Assembly: GCA_031367325.1 (NCBI GenBank)
Contig: JANLPQ010000035.1
Coordinates: forward strand, 26,942-90,941
Origin: JAAFIP01 sp031367325
Lineage (GTDB): Bacteria > Pseudomonadota > Gammaproteobacteria > Burkholderiales > Burkholderiaceae_C
Reading direction: 5' to 3'
Length of the DNA: 64,000 nucleotides
Shown: one piece after another, positions 24,394-32,546 of the stretch
Layout of the letters: every line of letters begins with the position of its first letter
Numbering within the stretch: position 1 is the first letter of the stretch
The notes under the pieces: generated by a model
What the model was told of the DNA's origin: nothing
Seen by the model: only the letters and a program-made list of their open reading frames with translations
The model's database searches: none
Translations under genes and position numbers: made by a program

Positions 24394-25218
24394 ATGAAAC
24401 AATTTACTGCATTTTTAATAGCTGTCTTAGCTGGATTGACATGGGCTACCAGCAGTTTTGCACAAAATTTCGACCATTCCTACGCTGCATGGGATACGCA
24501 GGTGAAAAAGCATGTCAAATGGTTGCCTGACAACAAGCAAAGCCGCGTGAACTACAAAGGCTTTGCTACCGACCACGCTGAATTAACCAAAACATTAGAA
24601 GTTTTATCTGCTGTCACGCCAGCGCAATACACCTCGTTTAACAAAGACCAGCAAATGGCGTTTTTAATCAACGCTTACAACGCCTTCACCATCGAGCTGA
24701 TTTTGACTAAATACCCCGACCTCAAATCCATCAAAGATTTAGGTACGACCTTCTCCAGCCCTTGGAAGAAAACGTTTTTTAAGCTCTTGGGCGAAGAACG
24801 CAACCTTGACTGGGTAGAGCACCAGCGCCTGCGCCCTAGCGTGGCTGGCGGTGGTTTTAAAGACCCACGCGTTCACGTTGCCATCGTGTGCGCCAGCATT
24901 GGCTGCCCCGCGCTGCCGCCCGAGGCATTTACCGCTGCCAAGCTAGACGCCCAGCTTGACGACGGCATGGCTCGCTTTGTAGGCGACAAAACGCGCAACC
25001 GCTACGCTGACGGTAAACTGCAGGTGTCAAGCATCTTTAAATGGTTTAAAGAAGACTTTGAAAAAGGCTACAAAGGCTTTGCTAAAGTAGAAGATGTATT
25101 TGCCAAATACGCCGATGTTTTAACCACCGATGCCGCTGCGCAAGGACAAATTCGTGCCAAAACAGTTTCTATTAGCCATCTGGACTATGACTGGTCGCTT
25201 AACGACACTGGCCGCTAG
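24394..25218 (+). CDS. DUF547 secreted protein
   Basis: This 274-residue protein has a signal peptide (hydrophobic 5-22, cleavage near SFAQNF) and a DUF547 domain covering most of the mature chain (MAFLINAYNAFTIELIL, VHVAIVCASIGCPALPPEAF). DUF547 has a papain-like fold and unknown activity; the conserved Cys of CASIGCP could be catalytic. I chose the ATG at 24394 with GGAG upstream; the longer frame start at 24313 would place a non-signal leader in front. Its 3' end overlaps the next gene by 32 bp. Confidence 0.87.
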   Translation: MKQFTAFLIAVLAGLTWATSSFAQNFDHSYAAWDTQVKKHVKWLPDNKQSRVNYKGFATDHAELTKTLEVLSAVTPAQYTSFNKDQQMAFLINAYNAFTIELILTKYPDLKSIKDLGTTFSSPWKKTFFKLLGEERNLDWVEHQRLRPSVAGGGFKDPRVHVAIVCASIGCPALPPEAFTAAKLDAQLDDGMARFVGDKTRNRYADGKLQVSSIFKWFKEDFEKGYKGFAKVEDVFAKYADVLTTDAAAQGQIRAKTVSISHLDYDWSLNDTGR

Positions 25219-25948
25219 TACGCTGCTGGCCAGCGCGCTAGTTATTACGGCACTAGTATCGAGTCCGCTAGCCTACGCAGAGGGCGCTGCAACAGGTGCT
25301 AGTGCATTTTCATCTGCCATGGGGACTGAGCCACCTGCGCCATGGCGCGTGGTAGGTCTGCCTGATCGTTACGCCAGACCCGTCGCACAATTTGACATCA
25401 CTGACCTAGACGGTAAAAAAGTAGTGCGCGTACGTGCTGACAAAGCCTATGGCAATCTAGTGCATGACTGGAAGGGGCCGCTGGCCAGCCTGAAGTGGCG
25501 CTGGCGGCTGGATAGCCCTTTGCTCAACGCCAACCTTAAGTCTAAAAGTACCGAAGACATTGCGCTGAAGGTGTGTTTGACGTTTGACATGCCAGCTGAC
25601 CAAATTCCCAGCGCAGAGCGCAGCAAATTTAAACTGGCGCAGTTCTTTAGCCGCGATAAATTACCCACCGCTACTTTATGCTACGTGTGGGCGCATGCAG
25701 AGGCAGCAGGCGCTGAACTGACCAGCCCCTACACCCGGCGTGTCCACTACATCGTGCTGAACTCTGGAGAAGCCCAGCTGAAAAATTGGCAAGAACACAC
25801 GCGCAATGTCAGTGCCGATTTTCTAAAGGCTTTCGGCGCTGAATCGCCCGTAATACCTGCTGTAACAGCTATTATTATCGGAGCAGATTCTGACAACACC
25901 GAAGGCAGCAGCCTCGGGTATGTTGCCGACATGGTGGTGCAGCCTTGA
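25187..25948 (+). CDS. DUF3047 secreted protein
   Basis: This 253-residue protein starts with a signal peptide (MTGRLTTLAASTLLASALVI, cleavage near LAYAEG) and matches DUF3047, a family of unknown function. LKWRWRLDSPL and KSTEDIALKVCLTFD are characteristic. It is predicted periplasmic. The ATG at 25187 lies within the DUF547 gene and the end overlaps the next start by 4 bp (TTGA), so it is embedded in the operon. DUF547 and DUF3047 stand together here as the exported part of the pathway. Confidence 0.82.
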   Translation: MTGRLTTLAASTLLASALVITALVSSPLAYAEGAATGASAFSSAMGTEPPAPWRVVGLPDRYARPVAQFDITDLDGKKVVRVRADKAYGNLVHDWKGPLASLKWRWRLDSPLLNANLKSKSTEDIALKVCLTFDMPADQIPSAERSKFKLAQFFSRDKLPTATLCYVWAHAEAAGAELTSPYTRRVHYIVLNSGEAQLKNWQEHTRNVSADFLKAFGAESPVIPAVTAIIIGADSDNTEGSSLGYVADMVVQP

Positions 25949-27012
25949 CTATTAAAAAACTCGTCTTGGTAGGTGCTAGTCCTACTCACCTGCAAGTCGT
26001 AGCGGCGTTCAAGGCAGCGCCACGCGCAGATACGGATGTTATCTTGGTCACGCCGTTAGACCATGCTGTACACAGCGCGTTGCTCAGCGGCATGGTGGCG
26101 GGCCAGTACGACCCTGCGCAATGCACTGCGTTGCTGGAGGAATTAGTCAAAGGCAGCGCTATCAAAATAGTGCCCGCCCACTGTACAGGTGTCGACACCG
26201 CCACGCGCCAATTGCGTTTAAGCAACGGTCATATAGTGCACTACGATGTACTTAGCCTAGACGCGCGCCCCGTGGTAGACCGAGACGCCATTGACGCGCA
26301 GGTACCCGGTGCAAAGCAGTACGCCATGTTCACCCAGCCGCCCGAGCATTTTGCCAAGCTATGGCCCCAAGTGCTGGCCCATGCTGCGCAAAAAGCACTG
26401 CACATTAGCGTGCTAGGCGCTGGGGCGCAAGGTGTGGAACTGGCTATGGCACTACAACACCGCTTGCCCACCTGCCGGGTTACCCTGATTGCAGGCCCCG
26501 CCGCACCGGTGGCCGCACACACCTTGGGCCTGCAGCGCCGTGTCATGGCAGCACTGAAGGCGCTCAACATCACGGTGCTGCAAGACAGTTGCAGCAACAT
26601 CGAGGCAAGCTGCCTTCACTTTAGCTCTGGTGCTAGCTTGGTGTGCGATATGCCTGTGGTGGCAATCGATGGGCATCCACCCACGTATTTGGCCGGCAGC
26701 GGCTTGGCGCTAAACGATGATGGCAGTCTACGGATTAACACTTACCACCAGTCCGCATCGCACAGCCACGTTTTTGCTGACACAGCGGCCTGCGGCTTTG
26801 AGGCGGGCGCTGCTTTTAATACCAATATGCGCGCCGTACTAGACGATAAACCACCTAAATTAGGTGTGCCCGCGCCGCATGCCTTGAATCTAATCAGTTG
26901 CGGCCCGCGTAAGGCTATAGCGTCTTGGGGAGCAATACATTTTCCAAGCGCCATAGCTTGGCGTTTATACGCAGTAATAAATCAACGCTGGATACGACAA
27001 TACACCACATGA
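25945..27012 (+). CDS. NAD(P)/FAD-dependent oxidoreductase, SelD-N-terminus-like
   Basis: This 355-residue flavoprotein resembles the NDH-2-like domain found fused to the front of selenophosphate synthase in some bacteria. It has KLVLVGASPTHLQVV as first nucleotide-binding loop, VISVLGAGAQGVELAMAL-type second loop near residue 154 and a GFEAGAAF-type C-terminal region. The start codon is TTG overlapping the DUF3047 stop; the end overlaps the next gene as ATGA. No CxxC redox pair is seen. A substrate cannot be assigned; reduction or oxidation of an arsenic or chalcogen intermediate is plausible. Confidence 0.8.
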   Translation: MTIKKLVLVGASPTHLQVVAAFKAAPRADTDVILVTPLDHAVHSALLSGMVAGQYDPAQCTALLEELVKGSAIKIVPAHCTGVDTATRQLRLSNGHIVHYDVLSLDARPVVDRDAIDAQVPGAKQYAMFTQPPEHFAKLWPQVLAHAAQKALHISVLGAGAQGVELAMALQHRLPTCRVTLIAGPAAPVAAHTLGLQRRVMAALKALNITVLQDSCSNIEASCLHFSSGASLVCDMPVVAIDGHPPTYLAGSGLALNDDGSLRINTYHQSASHSHVFADTAACGFEAGAAFNTNMRAVLDDKPPKLGVPAPHALNLISCGPRKAIASWGAIHFPSAIAWRLYAVINQRWIRQYTT

Positions 27013-28403
27013 CTGGCAAAACTCTTTTACTTTTCAACTACGACTGGGACGCCAAAGGTTTTGAGCGCTTAGCGCAAACAACGTCACAGCGCTTTGACAG
27101 CCGAGGCTTTGACTTGTTTGCTTTTCCTAGCAATGTCAATCTAGCGCTCTTTGATATGGACCGTTTTGTTGCCAAACTGGCCCGGCAAGCCCAATCTAAG
27201 GGCTGGACGGCTGTGGCGTCACAGCACGAACAATTTGGCGCTTTGACTGCCGCATTGCTGGCCGAAAAAATGGGCTGGCCTGGGACACCACCAGTAGCCG
27301 TAGTGGCTTGCCAACATAAACTGTATGCGCGCCAAGTGTTGCAGCAGATATGCCCCGAGGCCAATCTTGGTTTTATGCGCTTGCCCGCCGCTTACGGTGA
27401 GGCTACCCCCGAAGGCCTGAGTTTTCCCGTCTTTGTCAAACCCATCAAAGCCGCCTTCTCGGTACTGACCAAGCTGGTACGCTCGCGCGAAGAGCTGCAC
27501 CACTTCACGCGCTTTGGTGCGTACGAATTGTTTATCATTAAACTGCTGGTAGAGCCCTTTGAGCGTGTTGCCCTGCGGCTACTGCCCCAGGCTGGCACAT
27601 CGCACAACATGGTGCTAGAGGCCCCCGTGCATGCACCCCAATACTGCCTAGACGGTGTTGTGCACAACGGCAGCACCAAGCCACTGGGCGTGGTGGACGC
27701 CGTTATGTTTCCGGGCACACAGGCTTTTATGCGCTTTGACTACCCCAGCCAGTTGGGCACCGCTGTACAAGCCAGGGCGCTTGATGTGGCCACCAAATTT
27801 TTGAACGCTATCGGTTTTACTTACGGCATGTTCAATATGGAATTTTTCTACGATGCCGCCACCGACAAGCTGACAGTGATTGAATTTAACCCGCGCATGG
27901 CGTCGCAGTTTGCCGACCTGTACCAGCGCGTAGATGGCATTGACTTGTACGCCATGGCACTAGCCATGGCCCATGGCCAAGACCCTTGGGCCGTGCCGCA
28001 TACCCTGCCTACCGCCAATATCGCCACCAGCAGTGTGTACCGCGTGTTTGACCATACTGCCGCGCACCTCACGCAAAAAATACCGCCCATGCCCAGCAGA
28101 GCGCAGCTAGCAGCCCTAAAAGCACATTTTCCTGACCATTTGCTGCTGCAATACCCCAAATCAGGCCACTCACTGGCACGCGACTTTAAATGGCTGGGCA
28201 GCTACCGCTATGGCATCTTGCACATGGGCGGGCGCGACGCCGCCGACCTGCGCGCCCGCTGCCAAGCCGCCAGCGACATCTTGCAATGGCCCCTGCCCTA
28301 TGCTGATATTGCTTTGCATCTTGGCGCGCACGAAACTTCTGGTGACAACGACCACTCTAACGCGTTAGCCCCATCTTCTGCTTCTTGGAAACTATCGACA
28401 TGA
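27009..28403 (+). CDS. ATP-grasp domain protein
   Basis: This 464-residue protein has the ATP-grasp layout: FPVFVKPIKAAFSVLTK as the Lys-bearing ATP-binding strand, and MEFFYDAATDKLTVIEFNPRMASQ as the metal-binding Glu and Asn block near residue 300. Such enzymes join a carboxylate to an amine, thiol or other nucleophile through an acyl phosphate. Both ends overlap neighbours by 4 bp, so it is coupled to the FAD oxidoreductase and to the YHS gene. The substrate is unknown. Confidence 0.82.
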   Translation: MTGKTLLLFNYDWDAKGFERLAQTTSQRFDSRGFDLFAFPSNVNLALFDMDRFVAKLARQAQSKGWTAVASQHEQFGALTAALLAEKMGWPGTPPVAVVACQHKLYARQVLQQICPEANLGFMRLPAAYGEATPEGLSFPVFVKPIKAAFSVLTKLVRSREELHHFTRFGAYELFIIKLLVEPFERVALRLLPQAGTSHNMVLEAPVHAPQYCLDGVVHNGSTKPLGVVDAVMFPGTQAFMRFDYPSQLGTAVQARALDVATKFLNAIGFTYGMFNMEFFYDAATDKLTVIEFNPRMASQFADLYQRVDGIDLYAMALAMAHGQDPWAVPHTLPTANIATSSVYRVFDHTAAHLTQKIPPMPSRAQLAALKAHFPDHLLLQYPKSGHSLARDFKWLGSYRYGILHMGGRDAADLRARCQAASDILQWPLPYADIALHLGAHETSGDNDHSNALAPSSASWKLST

Positions 28404-29017
28404 CCCTTACCACTAATTTTGCGACCACCCTTCGCCGCTTGGCAGCGCTAGCTGCTGTTGGTGCGCTTAGCACCCTCTTAGGCTGCGCCGCTATCAACGC
28501 CCAAAACCCCAGCGGCGCGCTTAAACCCGTTAACGCGCATGTGGTGGACGGCACCAGCGCTGTGATGTTGAAAGGCCATGACGTGGTGTCGTACTTTACC
28601 GATGCCAAACACGCCTTGGGCAGCGCGCAATTTGCCAGCAACTACGAGGGCGTAAATTTTTACTTTGCCAGCGCCGATCACAAAGCCTTGTTTGACAAAG
28701 AGCCTGCCAAATACATACCGCAGTACGGCGGTTACTGCGCTGACGGCATTGTCTACGGCATACCCTGGGGCGGCGATGCAGACACATGGCTAATGCGGGA
28801 AGGCAAGCTGTACATCTTCGGCGGCCAAAGCTCTAAAGACGCATTCGAGCTGGACCCGGCAGCCAACTTTGTCTTGGCCGACAAGTACTGGAGTGAAGAA
28901 ATCAAGGGCAGCAACAGCTTTTTTCAACGCACCAAGCGGTTAGTGTTTAAAGTGCCGCATTACAAAAGCGGCAAAGAGCTGGCTGATTTGGTGGCGGCCA
29001 AGAAGGCTAAGGGCTGA
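28400..29017 (+). CDS. YHS-domain lipoprotein
   Basis: This 205-residue protein has a lipoprotein signal with the lipobox LLGC at Cys 29, so it should be anchored in a membrane facing the periplasm. A YHS domain follows (VMLKGHDVVSYF, YFASADHKALFDKEPAKYIPQYGGYC), a small fold seen in metal-related proteins. It is the last gene of the rightward array; its ATG overlaps the ATP-grasp stop. A role in holding a metal or metalloid outside the cytoplasm is possible but not shown. Confidence 0.88.
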   Translation: MTLTTNFATTLRRLAALAAVGALSTLLGCAAINAQNPSGALKPVNAHVVDGTSAVMLKGHDVVSYFTDAKHALGSAQFASNYEGVNFYFASADHKALFDKEPAKYIPQYGGYCADGIVYGIPWGGDADTWLMREGKLYIFGGQSSKDAFELDPAANFVLADKYWSEEIKGSNSFFQRTKRLVFKVPHYKSGKELADLVAAKKAKG

Positions 29018-29100
29018 GGGTTAACTATGTTGCTTCGTGAGCCGTAGCTACTGAGAAAGTTGCGCTGCAGAGTTTTAAAAAATGTCTCCTTTCTGAGCTC

Positions 29101-29194
29101 GCTCTGGCACTTGGCGTGAACAGCTTCGCGGCTGTCCTCCGCCCTGCGGGCTCCCCCTTTATGCCGCTGCGCTGTTCACGCCAAGTGCCAGAGC
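29101..29194. repeat. Long hairpin element 1 with 24-bp perfect arms
   Basis: Arms 29101-29124 and 29171-29194 are a perfect 24-bp inverted repeat with a 46-base loop. The loop has CGGCTGTCCTCCG, a small GCCCTGCGGGC hairpin and CTCCCCCTTTATGCCGCTGC. It lies 84 bp after the array, without a T-tract. The same loop, inverted, is in the next element. Confidence 0.8.
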
Positions 29195-29296
29195 TGCGAA
29201 TGAGATGGTTTGAAGCTATTGCGTTGATCGCCCACCATGTCACAAGAGCGCTTAACAATCGATATGGAGCAGTGGATCGCCTAACAAGGTCGCAAG

Positions 29297-29399
29297 AGCT
29301 GGTCGGTGGTGTACTCAGCGCAGCGGCATAAAGGGGGAGTAGGCGGCCCTAGGCCGCCACGGAGGACAGCCGCGTAGCTGAGTACACCACCGGCCTGCT
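29297..29399. repeat. Long hairpin element 2, same loop with different arms, inverted
   Basis: Arms 29297-29319 and 29377-29399 pair over 23 bp with two mismatches. The reverse complement of the loop matches element 1 (CGCGGCTGTCCTCCG ... CTCCCCCTTTATGCCGCTGC) around its own inner hairpin GGCGGCCCTAGGCCGCC. Arms are unrelated to those of element 1. The rest of the gap 29018-29471 shows no gene. Confidence 0.78.
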
Positions 29400-29471
29400 C
29401 TTAAACAAAACAAAAAACATCTGCGCGCGATGAGAACTAGCCTTAGTTTGCAAGATAAAAAATCAACAAGA

Positions 29472-30239
29472 CTAGAGCCTGCCACTCACCAACCGCAGCA
29501 CCCTGTCACAGCGCCCCGCCAAATCTTCATCGTGCGTCACCATCACAAACGCGGTGCCGTGGTCGCGCGCTAGCTCTAGCATTTGCTTGAATACGCCGTC
29601 TGCCGTCGTGCGATCAAGGTTGCCTGTAGGCTCATCGGCCAGCACACACGCGGGGCGGGTTACCAGGGCGCGGGCGATGGCTACGCGTTGGCGTTCGCCG
29701 CCAGATAGCTCGCTGGGGCGGTGGTGCAGGCGGTGCTCTAGGCCTACACTTGCTAGCATCTTGCTAGCTGTTTGAGCATATTCTGCGTGCGTTAAACGCC
29801 GAATCTTCAATGGCATAGCCACGTTATCCAACGCGGTAAACTCAGGCAGCAGATGGTGAAACTGGTAGACAAAACCCAAGTGCTGGTTGCGCCAGCGGCC
29901 TTGGTCTGCAGCACTCATCGCCGTAATCTCTTTGCCCATCAGTTGCACATTACCCGCAGTGGGCGCGTCTAGGCCGCCTAGCAAATGTAGCAGTGTGCTT
30001 TTGCCCGAGCCCGATGCACCGACGATGGCCACTGTTTCGCCTGCGTGCACTTGCAGGTCGATGCCGTGCAGCACGGTGACATCTAGCGTGCCGTCGTGAA
30101 AGCGTTTGGTTAAACCTTGCGCCTGCAAGATGACCTTGCCGTGCGTTTTTGAGCTGTCTGCCACATGGGCGTTGGACATGGTTACTTCGTTTGAAGGCGT
30201 TGCCGCATTGCCGTCAAAATTATTCATTTCGTCACTCAT
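29472..30239 (-). CDS. lolD: Lipoprotein-releasing ABC transporter ATP-binding protein LolD
   Basis: This 255-residue ATPase powers release of outer-membrane lipoproteins from the inner membrane to LolA. Walker A GASGSGKST, the signature LSGGERQRVAIARAL, Walker B VLADEPTGNLD and the LolD-specific FVYQFHHLLPEFTALDNVAMPL are present. The N-terminal 35 residues are an extension beyond the family core. The start overlaps the end of lolC by 8 bp, and both are leftward. Confidence 0.95.
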   Translation of the reverse strand: MSDEMNNFDGNAATPSNEVTMSNAHVADSSKTHGKVILQAQGLTKRFHDGTLDVTVLHGIDLQVHAGETVAIVGASGSGKSTLLHLLGGLDAPTAGNVQLMGKEITAMSAADQGRWRNQHLGFVYQFHHLLPEFTALDNVAMPLKIRRLTHAEYAQTASKMLASVGLEHRLHHRPSELSGGERQRVAIARALVTRPACVLADEPTGNLDRTTADGVFKQMLELARDHGTAFVMVTHDEDLAGRCDRVLRLVSGRL

Positions 30240-31488
30240 AACGCAGCGCCTCTGCAGGGTTCACGCGACTGGCGCGCCAGCTGGGGTACAGCGTGGCGAC
30301 AAACGACAGCACCAGCGACAAAATAATGATGGGCGAAATATCGGCGCTTTGCGGCTCGCTGGGCATGCGGCTGATCAGGTACACATCGCGCGGCAAAAAG
30401 CTGGTGCGCAGCACGCTTTCCATCCACGGCACGATGACGTCAATATTAAAAGCCACTAGCAGGCCCAGCGCCAGGCCCATGAAGGTGCCTATCACCCCCA
30501 CCATCGCGCCCTGCACCACAAATATACCCATGATGCTGCGCGGGCTGGCCCCCAGCGTGCGCAAGATGGCAATATCAGCGCGCTTATCTTGCACAGTCAT
30601 CACCAGCGTGCTGACCAGGTTGAATGCGGCCACCGCCACAATCAGCGTCAAGATAATAAACATCATGCGTTTTTCTAGCTGCACAGCGGCAAACCAAGTA
30701 CGGTTTTGACGGGTCCAGTCGCGCACCAGCAGGCCGTCTGATAGCTCAGTGGTCAGCTGCTGGCCCACTTCGCGGGCTTGTTGCAAATCTTTAATCTTTA
30801 GCCGCACACCCGTAGGGCCGTCTAGCCGAAACACTTTGGCCGCATCGTCCATATGCAGCAGCGCCAGAGCCGAGTCGTATTCAAAATGGCCAGAATCAAA
30901 CGTGCCCACTAGCGTAAATTGTTTCAGGCGCGGCACTACGCCAGCAGGTGTGACTTGGCCGCTAGGGGCAATCAGCGTGACCTTGTCGCCCACCCGCACA
31001 CCTAAGCTACGCGCTAGTTCAGCACCTAAAATAATGGCAAATTCGCCGGGCACCAGGCGTTTAAAAGCATCGTCTTTCAACGCTTGGCCCAGCTCGGTAA
31101 CCTGCGGCTCTAGTGCCGGGTCAATGCCACGGATAATTGCGCCCTTCATGTCTTCACCACGCGCCAGTAGTGCTTGGGCAGCTACAAAAGGTGCAGCACC
31201 AATCACCGCAGGGTTGGCCCGCACTTCGCGCAAAGTCTTGGCCAAATCGGGTAGCGCCGCACCGTTGGGCGCAAACACCTCAATGTGCGACACCACGCTC
31301 AACATGCGGTCGCGCACTTCTTTTTGAAAGCCGTTCATCACGCTCAGCACGATGATGAGCGCGGCTACACCCAACGCAATGCCCAGCATGGACACGCCCG
31401 AGATAAAGCTGATAAATCCGTTGCGACTGCTGGAACGCCCGGCCCGGGTGTAACGCAAGCCTACTTCAAGTTCGTAGGGTAATTTCAT
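30232..31488 (-). CDS. lolC: Lipoprotein-releasing ABC transporter permease LolC/LolE
   Basis: This 418-residue inner-membrane protein has one N-terminal helix (about 26-48), a large periplasmic domain and three C-terminal helices, the FtsX-like layout. The start YELEVGLRYTRAGR and the end YPSWRASRVNPAEALRYE are diagnostic of the Lol permease. A single permease gene with lolD suggests a LolFD-like homodimeric system, unless a second permease lies elsewhere. No clear ribosome site precedes the ATG. Confidence 0.95.
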   Translation of the reverse strand: MKLPYELEVGLRYTRAGRSSSRNGFISFISGVSMLGIALGVAALIIVLSVMNGFQKEVRDRMLSVVSHIEVFAPNGAALPDLAKTLREVRANPAVIGAAPFVAAQALLARGEDMKGAIIRGIDPALEPQVTELGQALKDDAFKRLVPGEFAIILGAELARSLGVRVGDKVTLIAPSGQVTPAGVVPRLKQFTLVGTFDSGHFEYDSALALLHMDDAAKVFRLDGPTGVRLKIKDLQQAREVGQQLTTELSDGLLVRDWTRQNRTWFAAVQLEKRMMFIILTLIVAVAAFNLVSTLVMTVQDKRADIAILRTLGASPRSIMGIFVVQGAMVGVIGTFMGLALGLLVAFNIDVIVPWMESVLRTSFLPRDVYLISRMPSEPQSADISPIIILSLVLSFVATLYPSWRASRVNPAEALRYE

Positions 31489-31506
31489 AAATGATGGTTT
31501 TGCGCT

Positions 31507-31548
31507 ATTGTGGCATTACTGCAAGGGCACTTTCGGTAATGCCACAAT
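31507..31548. promoter_or_regulatory. 13-bp perfect inverted repeat in the lolC divergent region
   Basis: ATTGTGGCATTAC (31507-31519) and GTAATGCCACAAT (31536-31548) are perfect inverted copies with 16 bases between. The element lies 18 bp before the lolC start and 8 bp before the ATG at 31557, so it covers the promoter or leader of one or both genes. It may be an operator or a leader hairpin. Confidence 0.5.
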
Positions 31549-31556
31549 GTCGGCTT

Positions 31557-32546
31557 ATGCCACAAGCACTTGCCCAAACACTTTCACAATTGCAACATTA
31601 CTTGATTCCATTTGCGTCCGTTGGTTCCGAAGGGCGTGCCCGTGCTTGGGACAGCCTGCAACTGCCGCATCTAGACAAACTGCTGCAACGCATGGCACTA
31701 CAACCTACTGACCCAGCCGACGAATACACTCTTAGCACACCGCATGAGCGGGCGCTAGCCCAGCACATGGGCCTGTGGGCAGGCGACGGTAAAGCGCCGT
31801 GGGCTGCACACGAATTGTCGAACTCTCAAGCGTTTGGCTACCAAAACGGCCGAGCGTGGGCGCAAATTACGCCCTGCTTTTGGCACGTAGGGGTCGATCA
31901 AATTCAAATGTTGCACCCAGATGCGCTGCAGCTGACCGAAGAAGATTCGCAAACGGTACTAGAAGCCGTGCGCCCGTACTTTGCCGAGGACGGCATTATG
32001 CTGCACTACGACAGCCCCACGCGCTGGTTTGCCCAAAGCCCGCTGTTTGATGGGCTGGCGACCGCGTCGCTAGACCGTGTAGTGGGCCGCAACGTCAACG
32101 CCTGGATGCCTGAGGGCGCGCAGGCCGCGCCGCTACGCCGCCTGCAAAACGAAATGCAAATGCTGCTGTACACGCACCCGGTCAACGACCGCAGGCAAGC
32201 TGCTGGCCTGCTGGCAGTCAACTCGTTTTGGGTCAGTGGTGCAGGTGCTTTGCCTGCAAACTACGCTGCACAACCGGGCATGACCGTGCTGGATGATTTA
32301 CGCACCCCTGCGCTGCACGAAAACTGGGACAGCTGGAGCGCGGCTTGGCAGCAATTAGACAGTACCGTGCTGAAAGACCTGAGTGACAAAGCTTGGCGTG
32401 GCGAGCGCTTTGAGCTGATCTTGTGCGGCGAACGCGCAGCGCAGCATTGGTGCAGCTTCAGTCCCACGCTAGCGCAACGTTTAAAGCACCCTTTTATAAG
32501 CTTTTTAGGCCAACAACCCAAGAGAAACCTGCTCAACCAGCTATGA
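31557..32546 (+). CDS. Phosphoglycerate mutase-like protein of unknown substrate
   Basis: This 329-residue protein belongs to a family placed upstream of recJ in many Comamonadaceae and often labelled phosphoglycerate mutase; no catalytic motif of either the cofactor-dependent or alkaline-phosphatase type is obvious to me. CFWHVGVDQIQMLHPDAL and LQNEMQMLLYTHPVND are conserved-looking blocks. I chose the ATG at 31557, after the inverted repeat; earlier in-frame starts at 31539 and 31491 would put the repeat inside the gene. The stop overlaps the recJ start by 4 bp, so the two are coupled. Confidence 0.7.
   Translation: MPQALAQTLSQLQHYLIPFASVGSEGRARAWDSLQLPHLDKLLQRMALQPTDPADEYTLSTPHERALAQHMGLWAGDGKAPWAAHELSNSQAFGYQNGRAWAQITPCFWHVGVDQIQMLHPDALQLTEEDSQTVLEAVRPYFAEDGIMLHYDSPTRWFAQSPLFDGLATASLDRVVGRNVNAWMPEGAQAAPLRRLQNEMQMLLYTHPVNDRRQAAGLLAVNSFWVSGAGALPANYAAQPGMTVLDDLRTPALHENWDSWSAAWQQLDSTVLKDLSDKAWRGERFELILCGERAAQHWCSFSPTLAQRLKHPFISFLGQQPKRNLLNQL

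Noticed and set aside
24404..24440. TTTTTAATAGCTGTCTTAGCTGG in the DUF547 signal peptide, like the repeat head
   Set aside because: Only the AATAGCTG word matches; the rest differs and codes for an ordinary signal sequence.
29236..29290. Integron attC-like inverse core words (GCTTAAC, GCCTAAC) near the long hairpins
   Set aside because: No matching GTTRRRY core is found on the other side of the hairpins and no integrase or gene cassette is present.
29757..29786. GCTAGCTGTTTGAGCATATTCTGC within lolD, like the dispersed repeat
   Set aside because: It codes for a normal-looking stretch of LolD (QTASKML) without extra length; similarity is probably chance.
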